Shown: positions 8,638 through 16,936 of the stretch, one piece after another
How positions within the stretch are numbered: the first letter of the stretch is position 1
Layout: each line of letters opens with the position of its first letter
Assembly (NCBI GenBank): GCA_900315095.1
Contig: OMXS01000013.1
Span: 1 to 64,000 of the forward strand
Reading direction: 5' to 3'
From: an uncultured Prevotellaceae bacterium
GTDB taxonomy: Bacteria; Bacteroidota; Bacteroidia; Bacteroidales; Bacteroidaceae
DNA length: 64,000 nucleotides
Notes under the pieces: generated by a model
Seen by the model: the letters and a program-made list of their open reading frames with translations, nothing else
What the model was told of the DNA's origin: nothing
Database searches by the model: none
Program-made: the position numbers and the translations under genes

Positions 8638-9264
8638 TCATAGTTTCCTAATTATCGTTAGGCCGTCACGAAGTGGAAGTATTACTCTTTCCACTCTTTT
8701 ATCGCGTGCAATATAGTCATTGAAATCCTCAATGCCTTGTGTCTGCCGGTCTGCCGGTTTTGGAATTTCCAGCACATGGCCGTCCCAGAGAGTGTTGTCT
8801 GCAAGAATGAAACCGCCAGGCCGTAACAGACGCAGGATCGTTTCATACGTTTCAAGATAAGTTCGCTTGTCTCCGTCGATGAAAGCCATGTCGAACTCTA
8901 TGCCAAGTTTAGGTGCTTCCACATTGGCGTCGCCGATAATGAATTCTATCTTGTCACTTACTGCCGAACCTTCTATCCACGGGCGGGTGAAGTCTTCCAT
9001 CTCGTCGTTAATCTCATAGGTGTAAAGACGTCCGCCCTCAGGAAGCCCCTCAGCCATGCATATGGCACTATAACCGCTGAATGTGCCTACCTCAAGGATA
9101 TTCTTGGGGCGTATCATGCTGACTATCATTTTCAACAAACGTCCTTGCAAATGACCGCTTGCCATACGCCCGCGAAGCAGATGCACGTTAGTTGCCCTCC
9201 AAAGACGATAAAGGTAATCGCCTTCTGGGTCAATGTGTTTGAGAATATAGTCGTCGAGAGACAT
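8638..9264 (-). CDS. Class I SAM-dependent O-methyltransferase (family 3)
   Basis: 208 residues. It matches the catechol-O-methyltransferase-like family: SAM motif NILEVGTFSGYSAICMAEGL (about residues 55-74), acidic ribose-binding segment LYTYEIND, and the metal/substrate motif FIDGDKRTYLETYE followed by GGFILADNTLWDG. The substrate cannot be inferred. It sits 27 bp downstream of aroQ and is probably co-transcribed. The gene is convergent with upp, with 69 bp between stops. Confidence 0.9.
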   Translation of the reverse strand: MSLDDYILKHIDPEGDYLYRLWRATNVHLLRGRMASGHLQGRLLKMIVSMIRPKNILEVGTFSGYSAICMAEGLPEGGRLYTYEINDEMEDFTRPWIEGSAVSDKIEFIIGDANVEAPKLGIEFDMAFIDGDKRTYLETYETILRLLRPGGFILADNTLWDGHVLEIPKPADRQTQGIEDFNDYIARDKRVERVILPLRDGLTIIRKL

Positions 9265-9291
9265 TATATTTGACTGCTTGTAATGTCATTT

Positions 9292-9708
9292 TTACATTAA
9301 AAATGAGTACACAGCCAGTTTATAACTGTCCATGCCAAAACCGCAGATGACACCTTTACAGGCTGCGGAAATCATTGACTTATGGCGGAACTCCTCGCGC
9401 GTGTGAACATTAGAGATGTGTACTTCTATTACAGGAGTATTTATAGCGCGAATGCAATCGTGCAGAGCTACGCTTGTGTGTGTATAAGCGCCTGCATTAA
9501 GTACGATACCGTCGTAGGAATAACCCACTTGTTGCATCTTGTCAATCATCTCACCTTCTATATTGCTTTGAAAATATTCAATTTCCACTTGTGGGAATTC
9601 TTTACGCAGCGTTTCAAGATAGCTCTCCATGCTATCGTTACCATAGATTCCCGGTTCGCGAACTCCGAGAAGGTTGAGGTTTGGACCGTTAAGAATGAGA
9701 AGTTTCAT
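9292..9708 (-). CDS. aroQ: 3-dehydroquinate dehydratase, type II
   Basis: 138 residues, the normal length of the type II enzyme. It dehydrates 3-dehydroquinate to 3-dehydroshikimate in the shikimate pathway. The N-terminus LNGPNLNLLGVREPGIYG carries the catalytic Arg and Tyr. The segment NAGAYTHTSVALHDCI and the catalytic His in VIEVHISNVHTREEFRHKS are present. It is followed by the O-methyltransferase gene. No clear promoter was seen in the 39 bp upstream. Confidence 0.95.
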   Translation of the reverse strand: MKLLILNGPNLNLLGVREPGIYGNDSMESYLETLRKEFPQVEIEYFQSNIEGEMIDKMQQVGYSYDGIVLNAGAYTHTSVALHDCIRAINTPVIEVHISNVHTREEFRHKSMISAACKGVICGFGMDSYKLAVYSFLM

Positions 9709-9747
9709 TATGTAAAGTTCTTAATTATTTATAATCTGACTAGTTTG

Positions 9748-10542
9748 TCAATCATCAATTACCTTTATCACCGTGTCGCAGAATTGTGTTACGATGTCAA
9801 GCATGTCTTTGGGAAGATAGCTCAAGGCTTTGTCTATGATTTCATCGGGAATCTCGTAGTAGGCTTCGGCGATTGAGCCTGTTATTGCACCCTTGGTGTC
9901 GGTGTCGCCATCGGCGAGCACCGCCTTTCTTATTGCGTCCTCGAAACTCTCGCTGTCTATGAAACAGCGGATGGCAGCAGGCACTGTCTCTTGGCATGTG
10001 CCATCGAAATGCCCCAATGATCCAATGCGCATAACGTCTTTCAGTGATGGTATCTCATACCCAAACTTCCTTCTAATGGAATGCTCAACCTCGTCTTTTG
10101 TTATGCGCACAGTGCGAAGCCAATAGATGAGCGTTGCTGTACACACTGCACCTCGGATACCTTCCTCGTGGTTGTGGCTTACCTCTGCTGAGCGTTTCGC
10201 TTCCTCCATCACTGTGTTTATATCGTTGAACAACCAACCCACAGAACTGACGCGCATTGCAGAACCGTTGCCATAAGAACCATATGGCTTGTGTTCATCT
10301 GCAAAAACCCATTCGGAGAACATGCCTCCGTAACTACCCATTGGTGTGGGGTAGCGTCGGCACCAGTCAACAAGAGACTCTGCATAATCGCGATGATTCA
10401 TTATTGCATCGGCAATAGCAATGGTGCATATGGTATCGTCTGTATAATCACAGTCGGAAGTGAATAGTTCAAAACCAGCCATCGGTGCTGGGCCGAACTC
10501 AAATCTTGAACCAACTATGTCGCCGATAATTGCTCCTAACAT
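9748..10542 (-). CDS. ADP-ribosylglycohydrolase family protein
   Basis: 264 residues from the ATG at 10542 (MLGAIIGDIVGSRFEFG). A longer frame exists, but its first 25 codons cover the promoter and repetitive leader, so the internal Met is preferred. The dinuclear Mg-binding motifs of the DraG/ARH fold are visible: DCDYTDDTICTIAIADAIM near residues 37-55 and LADGDTDTKGAITGSIAEAY near the C-terminus. GNGSAMRVSSVG lies between them. It removes ADP-ribose from proteins or hydrolyses ADP-ribosyl conjugates; the substrate here is unknown. It is divergent from the RNase H gene. Confidence 0.9.
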   Translation of the reverse strand: MLGAIIGDIVGSRFEFGPAPMAGFELFTSDCDYTDDTICTIAIADAIMNHRDYAESLVDWCRRYPTPMGSYGGMFSEWVFADEHKPYGSYGNGSAMRVSSVGWLFNDINTVMEEAKRSAEVSHNHEEGIRGAVCTATLIYWLRTVRITKDEVEHSIRRKFGYEIPSLKDVMRIGSLGHFDGTCQETVPAAIRCFIDSESFEDAIRKAVLADGDTDTKGAITGSIAEAYYEIPDEIIDKALSYLPKDMLDIVTQFCDTVIKVIDD

Positions 10543-10587
10543 TTTTGTATAGTGTTTGATGTTTAGAGTATGATGTTCTATGTTCAG

Positions 10588-10617
10588 CAAAGGTATGACT
10601 TTTTTATTAATTTTCAA
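10588..10617 (-). promoter_or_regulatory. Promoter of the ADP-ribosylglycohydrolase gene
   Basis: On the minus strand TACCTTTG (10588-10595) with TTG at 10615-10617, 19 bp upstream. Its position decides the start at 10542 rather than the upstream in-frame ATG. Confidence 0.8.
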
Positions 10618-10670
10618 AGTAATTTTGCAAAAAAGAAAGAGGGTGATGGTCTTTTTACAAAAACAAGTTG

Positions 10671-10678
10671 TATCTTTG
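10671..10678 (+). promoter_or_regulatory. -7 box of the RNase H-comF promoter
   Basis: TATCTTTG, 22 bp upstream of the ATG at 10700. The -33 region is not clear. It lies inside a longer open frame, which argues against the upstream start codons. Confidence 0.65.
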
Positions 10679-10699
10679 CATCTTGAAAAACAATTTGTT

Positions 10700-11161
10700 A
10701 TGCAGAATCCCCCAGATTACAGACACGACACAGTGCTTCCATTGCCGATGGAGGTTACTGCAGATGCATGGGCAGTGGATGCTGGATGTTCAGGAAATCC
10801 CGGTCCTATGGAATACCAGTGTATAGACCTCGCAACTGGAGAGAGGGTGTTCCATTTCGGGCCAATGAAAGGCACGAACAACATCGGAGAGTTCCTTGCC
10901 ATAGTGCATGCACTAGCACTCTGCTGGCAGCGTGGACTTCATAACAAGACAATCTATAGTGACTCTTATAATGCCATACTTTGGGTGCAGAAACGTAAGT
11001 GCAAGACAAAGTTGGAGCATACACCAGAAACAGAACACCTGTATAATATTCTTTTCCGTGCCGAACAGTGGCTTCTTACCCACGACTACCATAACCCAAT
11101 CATTAAGTGGGAAACATCTAAATGGGGTGAGATTCCCGCTGACTTTGGAAGAAAGAAGTGA
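10700..11161 (+). CDS. Ribonuclease H family protein
   Basis: 153 residues from MQNPPDYRHDTV. The RNase H fold is recognisable by the first catalytic Asp in WAVDAGCSGNPGPMEYQ, the Glu in GTNNIGEFLAIVHALAL and the Asp in TIYSDSYNAILWV. It probably cleaves RNA in RNA-DNA hybrids. The start is chosen just after a -7 box at 10671-10678. It overlaps comF by 4 bp (ATGA), so the two are co-transcribed and probably translationally coupled. Confidence 0.88.
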   Translation: MQNPPDYRHDTVLPLPMEVTADAWAVDAGCSGNPGPMEYQCIDLATGERVFHFGPMKGTNNIGEFLAIVHALALCWQRGLHNKTIYSDSYNAILWVQKRKCKTKLEHTPETEHLYNILFRAEQWLLTHDYHNPIIKWETSKWGEIPADFGRKK

Positions 11162-11850
11162 TGATTCGCAGAATACTAGATGTCATAGCGCCTCGCCAGT
11201 GCCAGATATGCAATAACAGGCTGGCAATTGACGAGGAATTGATATGCGCAGCATGCAATATGCACTTGCCGCGCACCCTATATTCTGCAAATGCCTACGA
11301 CAACCCGATGGCACGCCTGTTTTGGGGACAGATACCTGTAGAGCGTGCAGCGGCGTGGTTTTTCTATGAATCACATTCGGAAGCGTCAAAGATGATTTAC
11401 AAACTGAAGTATGGCGATCATCCGGAATACGGTTATCTGATAGGACAGTTCCTGGCAGAGGATTTCCAATGCGATGGTTTCTTTGATGACATAGATGCAA
11501 TAGTTCCTATACCTATTTCAAGGAAAAGGAAATGGAGCAGAGGATACAACCAAAGCGAGCATATCGCTAAAGGGATAGCAGTAGTAACAGGGCTGCCAGT
11601 GCGCACCGATATAGTGAAGCGCAATTCGTTCATAGCAAGTCAGACACACATGAACTGGTGGCAGCGACATGGGAATGTGGAGAATGCTTTTACATTGAAA
11701 AAAGCTGAGTTGGCAAGAGACAAACATCTGCTTATCGTTGACGATGTGATAACTACAGGATCCACGATTCTTTCTTGCTCAAAAGAAATATGTCGTGCAG
11801 GCAACGTAAAAATCAGCGTTGCCACTATCGGTTTTGCAGGAAAGAGTTAG
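11158..11850 (+). CDS. comF: ComF family phosphoribosyltransferase-like protein
   Basis: 230 residues. An N-terminal zinc-ribbon (CQICNN ... ICAAC, residues 17-36) is followed by a type I phosphoribosyltransferase domain. The PRPP loop LLIVDDVITTGSTIL lies near residue 190, and AIVPIPISRKRKWSRGYNQS precedes it. ComF proteins are linked to DNA uptake or recombination in other bacteria; the biochemical role is not settled. It is the second gene of the RNase H operon. Confidence 0.92.
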   Translation: MMIRRILDVIAPRQCQICNNRLAIDEELICAACNMHLPRTLYSANAYDNPMARLFWGQIPVERAAAWFFYESHSEASKMIYKLKYGDHPEYGYLIGQFLAEDFQCDGFFDDIDAIVPIPISRKRKWSRGYNQSEHIAKGIAVVTGLPVRTDIVKRNSFIASQTHMNWWQRHGNVENAFTLKKAELARDKHLLIVDDVITTGSTILSCSKEICRAGNVKISVATIGFAGKS

Positions 11851-11860
11851 GAGTTAAGAA

Positions 11861-11893
11861 TGTTGAGATGTCGTCGACGATAGAATCTCAACA
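11861..11893. terminator. Hairpin between convergent comF and the TlpA-like gene
   Basis: TGTTGAGAT (11861-11869) pairs with ATCTCAACA (11885-11893) around a loop that itself contains GTCGTCGACGA. It probably serves both strands. Confidence 0.6.
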
Positions 11894-11901
11894 ATAAATA
11901 A

Positions 11902-12909
11902 TCATTTAACCAGTTCTTCGATCTTGCTCAGCAGAGCTTGGGTGTCGAGGTCGCGGTCAACGATGTGGCCTTGTTTGTTTATAAGGATATTCCCTGGTAC
12001 ACGGTAAAGTCCGAGCTTTGAAACAAGCGGACTCTCGAACATCTGTTCATCGCAGATGATGGGCCATGGAATAGAGTCGCGTTGCGTGGAACTGCGTATT
12101 TGGTCTGCGCTGCCGTCAAGGCAGAGGCTCACAACGCTGAAGGCATTGCCGGTGTCACGGCGTTTTCTTTTCAGTTGTCGCAACTGGTTCATGCTTTCGT
12201 AAGCCCATGTCGAACAAGTCATAATCACCGCCACACGTCCTTTCAGGTCACTGCTGCTGGCCGTCTGTCCGTTTATTCCTTCTGCCGAGAACTCAGGCAA
12301 TGCCATTCCTGTGCCTGTGTTCTGCATGTGCTTGATGTCATTTTTCAGTTGTAGCAGTCTGCCGTTTTCCTTTTGTGCTCCGATAACCTTGTCAAGCAAT
12401 GCGTTTGCCTTGGCAAAGTCAGGTTTTGCTGACATAATGAAATAGCGTCGTAAAAGATATTCGCATACGGGAGAGTTAAGGTGGTCACCGATGAACAGTT
12501 CGGCATGATGAACTACATCGGGCGGTGCCATCTGCTCCGTCTGCATGCGAAAATCGGTCATCAGTTCATTGTCCTTCGTACCTGTTATCTCCATTGTCTT
12601 CAGGTGAGAAGCATCGGCTTTGATATCTACGCTCTTTCCCGATTCGGCAAAAACAGGTTGCTCGGAGAAATTAGGGAATACGAGCATCAGGGTACTTGGT
12701 TTCGTGCATGGAATCTCGTAAGAGAACCTTCCGCCCGAAATCTTTATTGTGTCGATGCCGTTCACCGTTCCATCGGTGCTGTAGACAAGCAACACTCCTT
12801 GGTTCATGTGCAGGAAATGTCCCTCAATGCGAAACCACCCGCTTCGTGTGGAGCACGAGGCGAGTAGTAATAATGTGCCTAATAATATAATATGTATTTG
12901 GCGGGACAT
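11902..12909 (-). CDS. DUF4369/TlpA-like thioredoxin-fold lipoprotein without a CxxC
   Basis: 335 residues. A lipoprotein signal (LLGTLLLLASCSTRSG) is followed by a beta-sandwich resembling DUF4369 (residues 25-125: FRIEGHFLHMNQGVLLVYST) and a C-terminal thioredoxin-like domain (residues 205-335). That domain retains IPWPIICDEQ and YRVPGNILINKQGHIVDRDL. The active-site CxxC is replaced by TCSTWAYES, leaving one Cys. It is anchored in the envelope; redox activity is doubtful. Confidence 0.8.
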   Translation of the reverse strand: MSRQIHIILLGTLLLLASCSTRSGWFRIEGHFLHMNQGVLLVYSTDGTVNGIDTIKISGGRFSYEIPCTKPSTLMLVFPNFSEQPVFAESGKSVDIKADASHLKTMEITGTKDNELMTDFRMQTEQMAPPDVVHHAELFIGDHLNSPVCEYLLRRYFIMSAKPDFAKANALLDKVIGAQKENGRLLQLKNDIKHMQNTGTGMALPEFSAEGINGQTASSSDLKGRVAVIMTCSTWAYESMNQLRQLKRKRRDTGNAFSVVSLCLDGSADQIRSSTQRDSIPWPIICDEQMFESPLVSKLGLYRVPGNILINKQGHIVDRDLDTQALLSKIEELVK

Positions 12910-12974
12910 TTTCTTAAAGTGTTTCCTAGAATACTTTATTCTTAGACAATATATAGTTTCTAGTAGTTAACTCG

Positions 12975-14654
12975 TCATTTCTTAACGTTCTGCATCTCGA
13001 TATCTCTGTCGGCGAAAGAGGCAAGAGACGGGTCGGCAAATGCTGCTTTGCGGAGGAACTCCGATGCCTTGTCGTTCTGTCCTGTGCGAGCCAGCAACAG
13101 AGCATTGAGATAGTCGGTCAGAGCGTCGCCGTCCTTGATGCGTGCAAGAGTCTGAGTCGCTGTGCTGTAGTCCTTGTTCAGAATCTGTGCCAAAGCAGCC
13201 ATGTTGCTCGACTCTCCTGTGAGATTCTGTTGTGCCAGGCTATAGTTGCCTTTGGCGATGTTTAAGGTGCCAAGTACACGGTTCATTCCTGCTGCACCTG
13301 TAGCATTAGAGAGATATTCCTCTGCTGTGTCCAGACCGCCGTGCTGCAGAGCCATCATTGCCATATTGGCGTAAGACTCTGGCTGCTTTCCCTTGTCCAT
13401 AGCCTCTTGGAAGTTGTCGAGAGCATTCAGTTCGTTGCCGCGAATCATCTCCATCACACCCACGTTGTTCTTTGCACGGTAGTCGTTGGGGAACAACTCG
13501 GCAGCCTTCTTATATACAGCCTCGCTTTCTGCAGGGTTCTCATAGAGTGTTGCGGTGTAGAGAAGTTCGTCAAGTGAGAGTTTCGTCGGGTCGGCAGCAT
13601 ACTGCTGTTTCAGTTGTTCGTCGCTGCGGCCAACGGTCTCATAGTTGATAATCATGCGTGCACGGCGCAGTTCTGGCAGAATGCCGTCGGCCAGTTCGCG
13701 GAATCCCTCGCTCATGTTGCGTATCTGCTGTTCGCGCTGCTCAGGGTCTTGATACATCGAAAGCACGCGCAGAATGACATCCTTGTCTTGTATGTTGCTG
13801 GCGGCCACCAGTTTCTGGAAACCGTCCCAGTCTTCAGCGGTATAATGTGAGGTGACATCGCCTGAAACACGTGCTTGTTTCATTTGTCCTTTCACAAATT
13901 CTTCAGAAACCGACTGGCGTTGGTTTGCCAAGCGGTCGTTCACAGCAAAGTTGCCTTCGGGTGATGCATAACCCAACACCTCCACGTTCTTCAGGTTCAG
14001 ACTCTCATGCTCGCGGTTTATCTTGCGCAGCATTTCCACGAAGTCTTTTACCGAGTTGCTTGCCAGTTCGCTCTTTCGCAGATTTGCTTGGTTCACAAGG
14101 AACTTCACCTGTGCCTCCATTTTCTGGTTGGTAACGCGCTGGAAAGAGTCGGGGGCCAGACATGGTTGCTCTGATTTGAGTGCTTTCTGGTAGAGTTCAG
14201 ATGTGGCAATAATGCCCGAAGCCACTTTTACAAGCGGTTGCTTTGTCTCTTTCTTGCCCTGTTTCGCCACGATATTCATGTAGAGGTCACTACGGTGCAG
14301 AGCATCGGCATAGTCGAACGACTGGCGCATTGTGAAGTTTCCGCCGTGCTCGTAGCTTATCGTTTGGAAGTTGTTTCTCACCTTCTCGCCCTGGAATGAT
14401 GTTCCTTCTTCTGCACGTAGGTTGTATCCGTTGCTGCCACGCAGTTCAGGAGTGATAGTAACAATGACGTTCTTCTTCATGTACTTGGCAGGAAACTTGC
14501 CGTTTATGGTAACTGTCACTTTTCCTGCCTGAGTCTCCATAGGGTTTGGCGTCACCTCAAAGTTAGCAGAAGTGAGCTGCCCCATCGTTGATGAGCATGA
14601 TGATGTTATGACTAAGACAGAGGCTGCGAGGAAATAAAAAACACTTTTGCGCAT
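12975..14654 (-). CDS. Envelope lipoprotein with OmpA-like segment and TPR repeats
   Basis: 559 residues. The signal peptide ends in a lipobox (VLVITSSCSS). Residues about 30-165 are beta-rich (VTVTINGKFPAKYMKKNVIV). A central segment (VEVLGYASPEGNFAVNDRLA near residue 225) resembles the peptidoglycan-binding OmpA-like fold. TPR-like repeats cover about 355-545 (ESEAVYKKAAELFPNDYRA). Similar proteins are common in Bacteroidota and annotated only as TPR proteins; the function is unknown. It stands alone, with a tRNA gene upstream. Confidence 0.75.
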   Translation of the reverse strand: MRKSVFYFLAASVLVITSSCSSTMGQLTSANFEVTPNPMETQAGKVTVTINGKFPAKYMKKNVIVTITPELRGSNGYNLRAEEGTSFQGEKVRNNFQTISYEHGGNFTMRQSFDYADALHRSDLYMNIVAKQGKKETKQPLVKVASGIIATSELYQKALKSEQPCLAPDSFQRVTNQKMEAQVKFLVNQANLRKSELASNSVKDFVEMLRKINREHESLNLKNVEVLGYASPEGNFAVNDRLANQRQSVSEEFVKGQMKQARVSGDVTSHYTAEDWDGFQKLVAASNIQDKDVILRVLSMYQDPEQREQQIRNMSEGFRELADGILPELRRARMIINYETVGRSDEQLKQQYAADPTKLSLDELLYTATLYENPAESEAVYKKAAELFPNDYRAKNNVGVMEMIRGNELNALDNFQEAMDKGKQPESYANMAMMALQHGGLDTAEEYLSNATGAAGMNRVLGTLNIAKGNYSLAQQNLTGESSNMAALAQILNKDYSTATQTLARIKDGDALTDYLNALLLARTGQNDKASEFLRKAAFADPSLASFADRDIEMQNVKK

Positions 14655-14743
14655 ATTAATTAGTGAAGTTTATAAGTTTGGGAGTTAGTAAGTCCTTAAG
14701 TTTGTAATTTCATGTTTTTGAGCAAACTCCTAACTCTAAATAG

Positions 14744-14828
14744 TGCCGCGAGCGGGACTCGAACCCGCACAGCCATTCCTGGCCAAGGGATTTTAAGTCC
14801 CTCGTGTCTACCATTCCACCATCGCGGC
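14744..14828 (-). tRNA. tRNA-Leu (anticodon TAA)
   Basis: 85 nt with acceptor stem GCCGCGA/TCGCGGC, discriminator A and no encoded CCA. The anticodon loop is CTTAAAA between stems GGGA/TCCC, giving TAA. A long variable arm (TTGGCCAGGAATGGCT region) identifies class II tRNA-Leu. The T-arm GGGTTCGAGTCCC is perfect. Confidence 0.97.
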
Positions 14829-14982
14829 TACGCATTTTTTCAAAGAACAACAGAGGCATAACCCTTTGCCTCAGCGTATTGCGGTGCAAAGGTACACCGA
14901 TTATTCCAAATTGCCAAAACATTTAGCATTTTTTATAGCAACTTCTATAATACGTGTTTGGTTCAGGTTAAAAGTCTCGTAG

Positions 14983-15139
14983 AAACGGTCACGGTCACAG
15001 CTGTGACCATGTGACCGCAGGAGGCGAAGCGATAATCGTTAAACTCTATAATGTATTGAAATACAGATATTTATATACAGTCCAAGGTTTTATCATGTGT
15101 TGATTGGTCACATGGTCACAGCTGTGACCGTGACCGTTT
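14983..15139. repeat. Inverted-repeat element with 34-bp perfect arms built from GGTCAC words
   Basis: Arms 14983-15016 and 15106-15139 are exact reverse complements over 34 bp and each contains the 16-bp palindrome GGTCACAGCTGTGACC. The 89-bp core is A+T-rich. No open frame spans it. It lies between tRNA-Leu and tRNA-Gln. Confidence 0.9.
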
Positions 15140-15202
15140 TTGCCAAATATTCAGGCCGTCCATTCTTGTTATATGAAATGCGAGATGCTATGCTTTCGCT
15201 CT

Positions 15203-15290
15203 TCAATTGATGCCCTTTCGCATGCTCAAACATGGCCTTTTATCATGCGAAAGGCCATCAATGGGATTGCGAAAGGGCATCAATTGTAAA
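15203..15290. repeat. Palindromic 22-bp-period array (two units each way)
   Basis: CAATTGATGCCCTTTCGCA (15204-15222) is exactly inverted at 15268-15286. Between them an inner pair (ATGGCCTTT/AAAGGCCAT) is also inverted. The units GCGAAAGGCC and GCGAAAGGGC start at 15247 and 15269, 22 bp apart. The unit is the same as in the 351-460 array. Confidence 0.85.
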
Positions 15291-15387
15291 GTCGATGCTG
15301 AGGACATGTTGATATATAAAGTACCTTACTAACGTCAAATACCCAAGAGGTCAAATTATATAGTTCCACAAAAAAACGGGCAAAAAT

Positions 15388-15418
15388 TTGGCAGAAGAGC
15401 AAAAAAAGCGTACCTTTG
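15388..15418 (+). promoter_or_regulatory. Promoter of tRNA-Gln
   Basis: TTG (15388-15390), 20 bp, TACCTTTG (15411-15418). The tRNA starts 10 bp beyond the -7 box. Confidence 0.8.
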
Positions 15419-15428
15419 CACCCGCTAT

Positions 15429-15499
15429 TGTCCTATGGTGTAATGGTAGCACAACAGGTTTTGGTTCTGTTTGTGGTGGTTCGAATCCGCCTAGGACAA
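15429..15499 (+). tRNA. tRNA-Gln (anticodon TTG)
   Basis: 71 nt; acceptor stem TGTCCTA/TAGGACA with discriminator A. The anticodon loop TTTTGGT lies between ACAGG and TCTGT, giving TTG. The T-arm GGTTCGAATCC is normal. There is no encoded CCA. Confidence 0.96.
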
Positions 15500-15504
15500 C
15501 GGTT

Positions 15505-15540
15505 AAAGCCGCGCTGGAATCACTTCCCGCGCGGCTTTTT
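15505..15540 (+). terminator. Intrinsic terminator of tRNA-Gln
   Basis: AAAGCCGCGC (15505-15514) pairs with GCGCGGCTTT (15529-15538), followed by more T. The structure starts 6 bp after the tRNA. Confidence 0.9.
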
Positions 15541-15670
15541 CATGATTTTAAACCACTTTTTTTGTTATTACTTTTGCATTACCATTTGTGTTGGCATCTA
15601 ATTAGTCTGCATCGGTTTCAATCAATGTATGTATCTTCAGCCTATTTGTATGAAAGGAACTAATTAAGTT

Positions 15671-16450
15671 CTAATAAGCACCAAAGCCATGAGCCAACTG
15701 CTGAATGTTAGTTGGATAGAAGTAGTCGTACTTTCCGTCGCCATTGGAGTCGTAGCACCAGATGGTGTTTTCCTTCGGAGACGACTGCTTCGATGACTTA
15801 ATGCGCAAAACCAGCGCATCTTTTGATGCCGTGTAACTTGTGTTGGTGAGTTCTATAGTCATTGTGTAGGGAGCTCTTGCGCTGTCGAAATAGGTGAGCA
15901 CCGACTCCATGTAGTCGGGATTGACGCGGCTGTTGCAGTACTGGTCTATTTGAGAATACTGCGAACTGATGACGAGAGATTCCGGTTTTCCTGTGCCCAG
16001 ATTCTTTTGCCTGCCGATATACTCAATCATTGCCTTGCCCACAGCCTTGTTCTTTGAATACTGATAAAGAGCAGCAACATAGAGAGGCAGCAACACATAT
16101 GGGCTCTCATGAATGTCCTTCATTCTTCCCGGGAGATTAATTGTGCGCAGTTCTTCTACGCTCTCAGGCAGTTTCGACAGGGTTACTATCACTTTTCCAA
16201 CGTAGGCATTGGGGTAAGTGTAGTAGTCGAATTCTCCGTCACCCACGGTCACTTTAGTCTTGGATAGCCCTCTTGTGTTCATTGAAACGGTAACGTTTCC
16301 ATTGCCAGAGCCTGCCACCATTCCTGCAGCACCTTTTCCTGAAACTGCAGATGTAAGTATTGATGACAACTGCTCGCTGCCACAAGAGATAGATGCTAAT
16401 GCCAAAATGGTAATCAGCAATCCAGAAGTGATGAATGACATTCGTTTCAT
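15671..16450 (-). CDS. Uncharacterised lipoprotein
   Basis: About 259 residues from MKRMSFITSG; an ATG two codons earlier (16456) is possible. The signal ends in a lipobox (LALASISCGSEQ), so the product is membrane-anchored. A Gly-rich stretch (SGKGAAGMVAGSGNGNVTV) precedes a mixed alpha/beta region. The C-terminus has a calcium-site-like DSNGDGKYDYF (D-x-N-x-D-G). I do not recognise the family with certainty. It stands alone, convergent with tRNA-Gln. Confidence 0.7.
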   Translation of the reverse strand: MKRMSFITSGLLITILALASISCGSEQLSSILTSAVSGKGAAGMVAGSGNGNVTVSMNTRGLSKTKVTVGDGEFDYYTYPNAYVGKVIVTLSKLPESVEELRTINLPGRMKDIHESPYVLLPLYVAALYQYSKNKAVGKAMIEYIGRQKNLGTGKPESLVISSQYSQIDQYCNSRVNPDYMESVLTYFDSARAPYTMTIELTNTSYTASKDALVLRIKSSKQSSPKENTIWCYDSNGDGKYDYFYPTNIQQLAHGFGAY

Positions 16451-16511
16451 AATCATTTGGTTTTAGTTTGAATTACTTTTGTTTGGCATGTATGTCACGC
16501 CAGTTCTCTTC

Positions 16512-16730
16512 TCATCTTGAAGTTGTCATCATTGCAGCCAATTGCTGGAACAAAGACGGTTTCTGGTTCTCTTGTGTGCCAGCCTTCGCATGTAGCACTG
16601 TGTTGCTTCTTTTCTCTTCTTCGGCCACCTGGTTAATGAAATTCTCTATTTCACTATTCATTCTTTCGTAGGCAGATGGCCTGTGGACATCTGATTTGTT
16701 ATGTGTTGATTGAGGACCTTGTTGCGTCAT
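16512..16730 (-). CDS. Small hypothetical protein (72 aa)
   Basis: The frame starting MTQQGPQSTHNKSDVHRPSA is preferred over an ATG 22 codons earlier, because the upstream part covers an AACTTTG promoter-like box near 16781. It is soluble and polar, with a predicted amphipathic helix (MNSEIENFINQVAEEEKR) and a C-terminal helix (LFQQLAAMM). No family is recognised. It could also be non-coding. Confidence 0.45.
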   Translation of the reverse strand: MTQQGPQSTHNKSDVHRPSAYERMNSEIENFINQVAEEEKRSNTVLHAKAGTQENQKPSLFQQLAAMMTTSR

Positions 16731-16882
16731 AGGTATATATAATGTGTAGCGTTGGCAATATTTGTTGGACGCTGCAAAGTTGCGAAGAAAGTTCAAATGT
16801 CCTTGTCACAATGCGGACAAAAAGTGTAATAAACGGGACATTTTGCCCTTAAATGATTGTAACTGTGAGGACAAAATAAAAA

Positions 16883-16909
16883 GCAAGTAATTGAAAAACA
16901 ATTACTTGC
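16883..16909 (-). terminator. Intrinsic terminator of the hybrid sensor kinase gene
   Basis: On the minus strand GCAAGTAATTG, a five-T loop, CAATTACTTGC and then TTTTTATTTT. The perfect 11-bp stem lies 28 bp after the stop at 16937. Confidence 0.9.
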
Positions 16910-16936
16910 AGATTTTCCAAAATACAAATTGATAAC

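Noticed and set aside
10542-10617. N-terminal extension of the ADP-ribosylglycohydrolase
   Set aside because: It would cover the promoter and a low-complexity leader; the family starts at MLGAIIGD.
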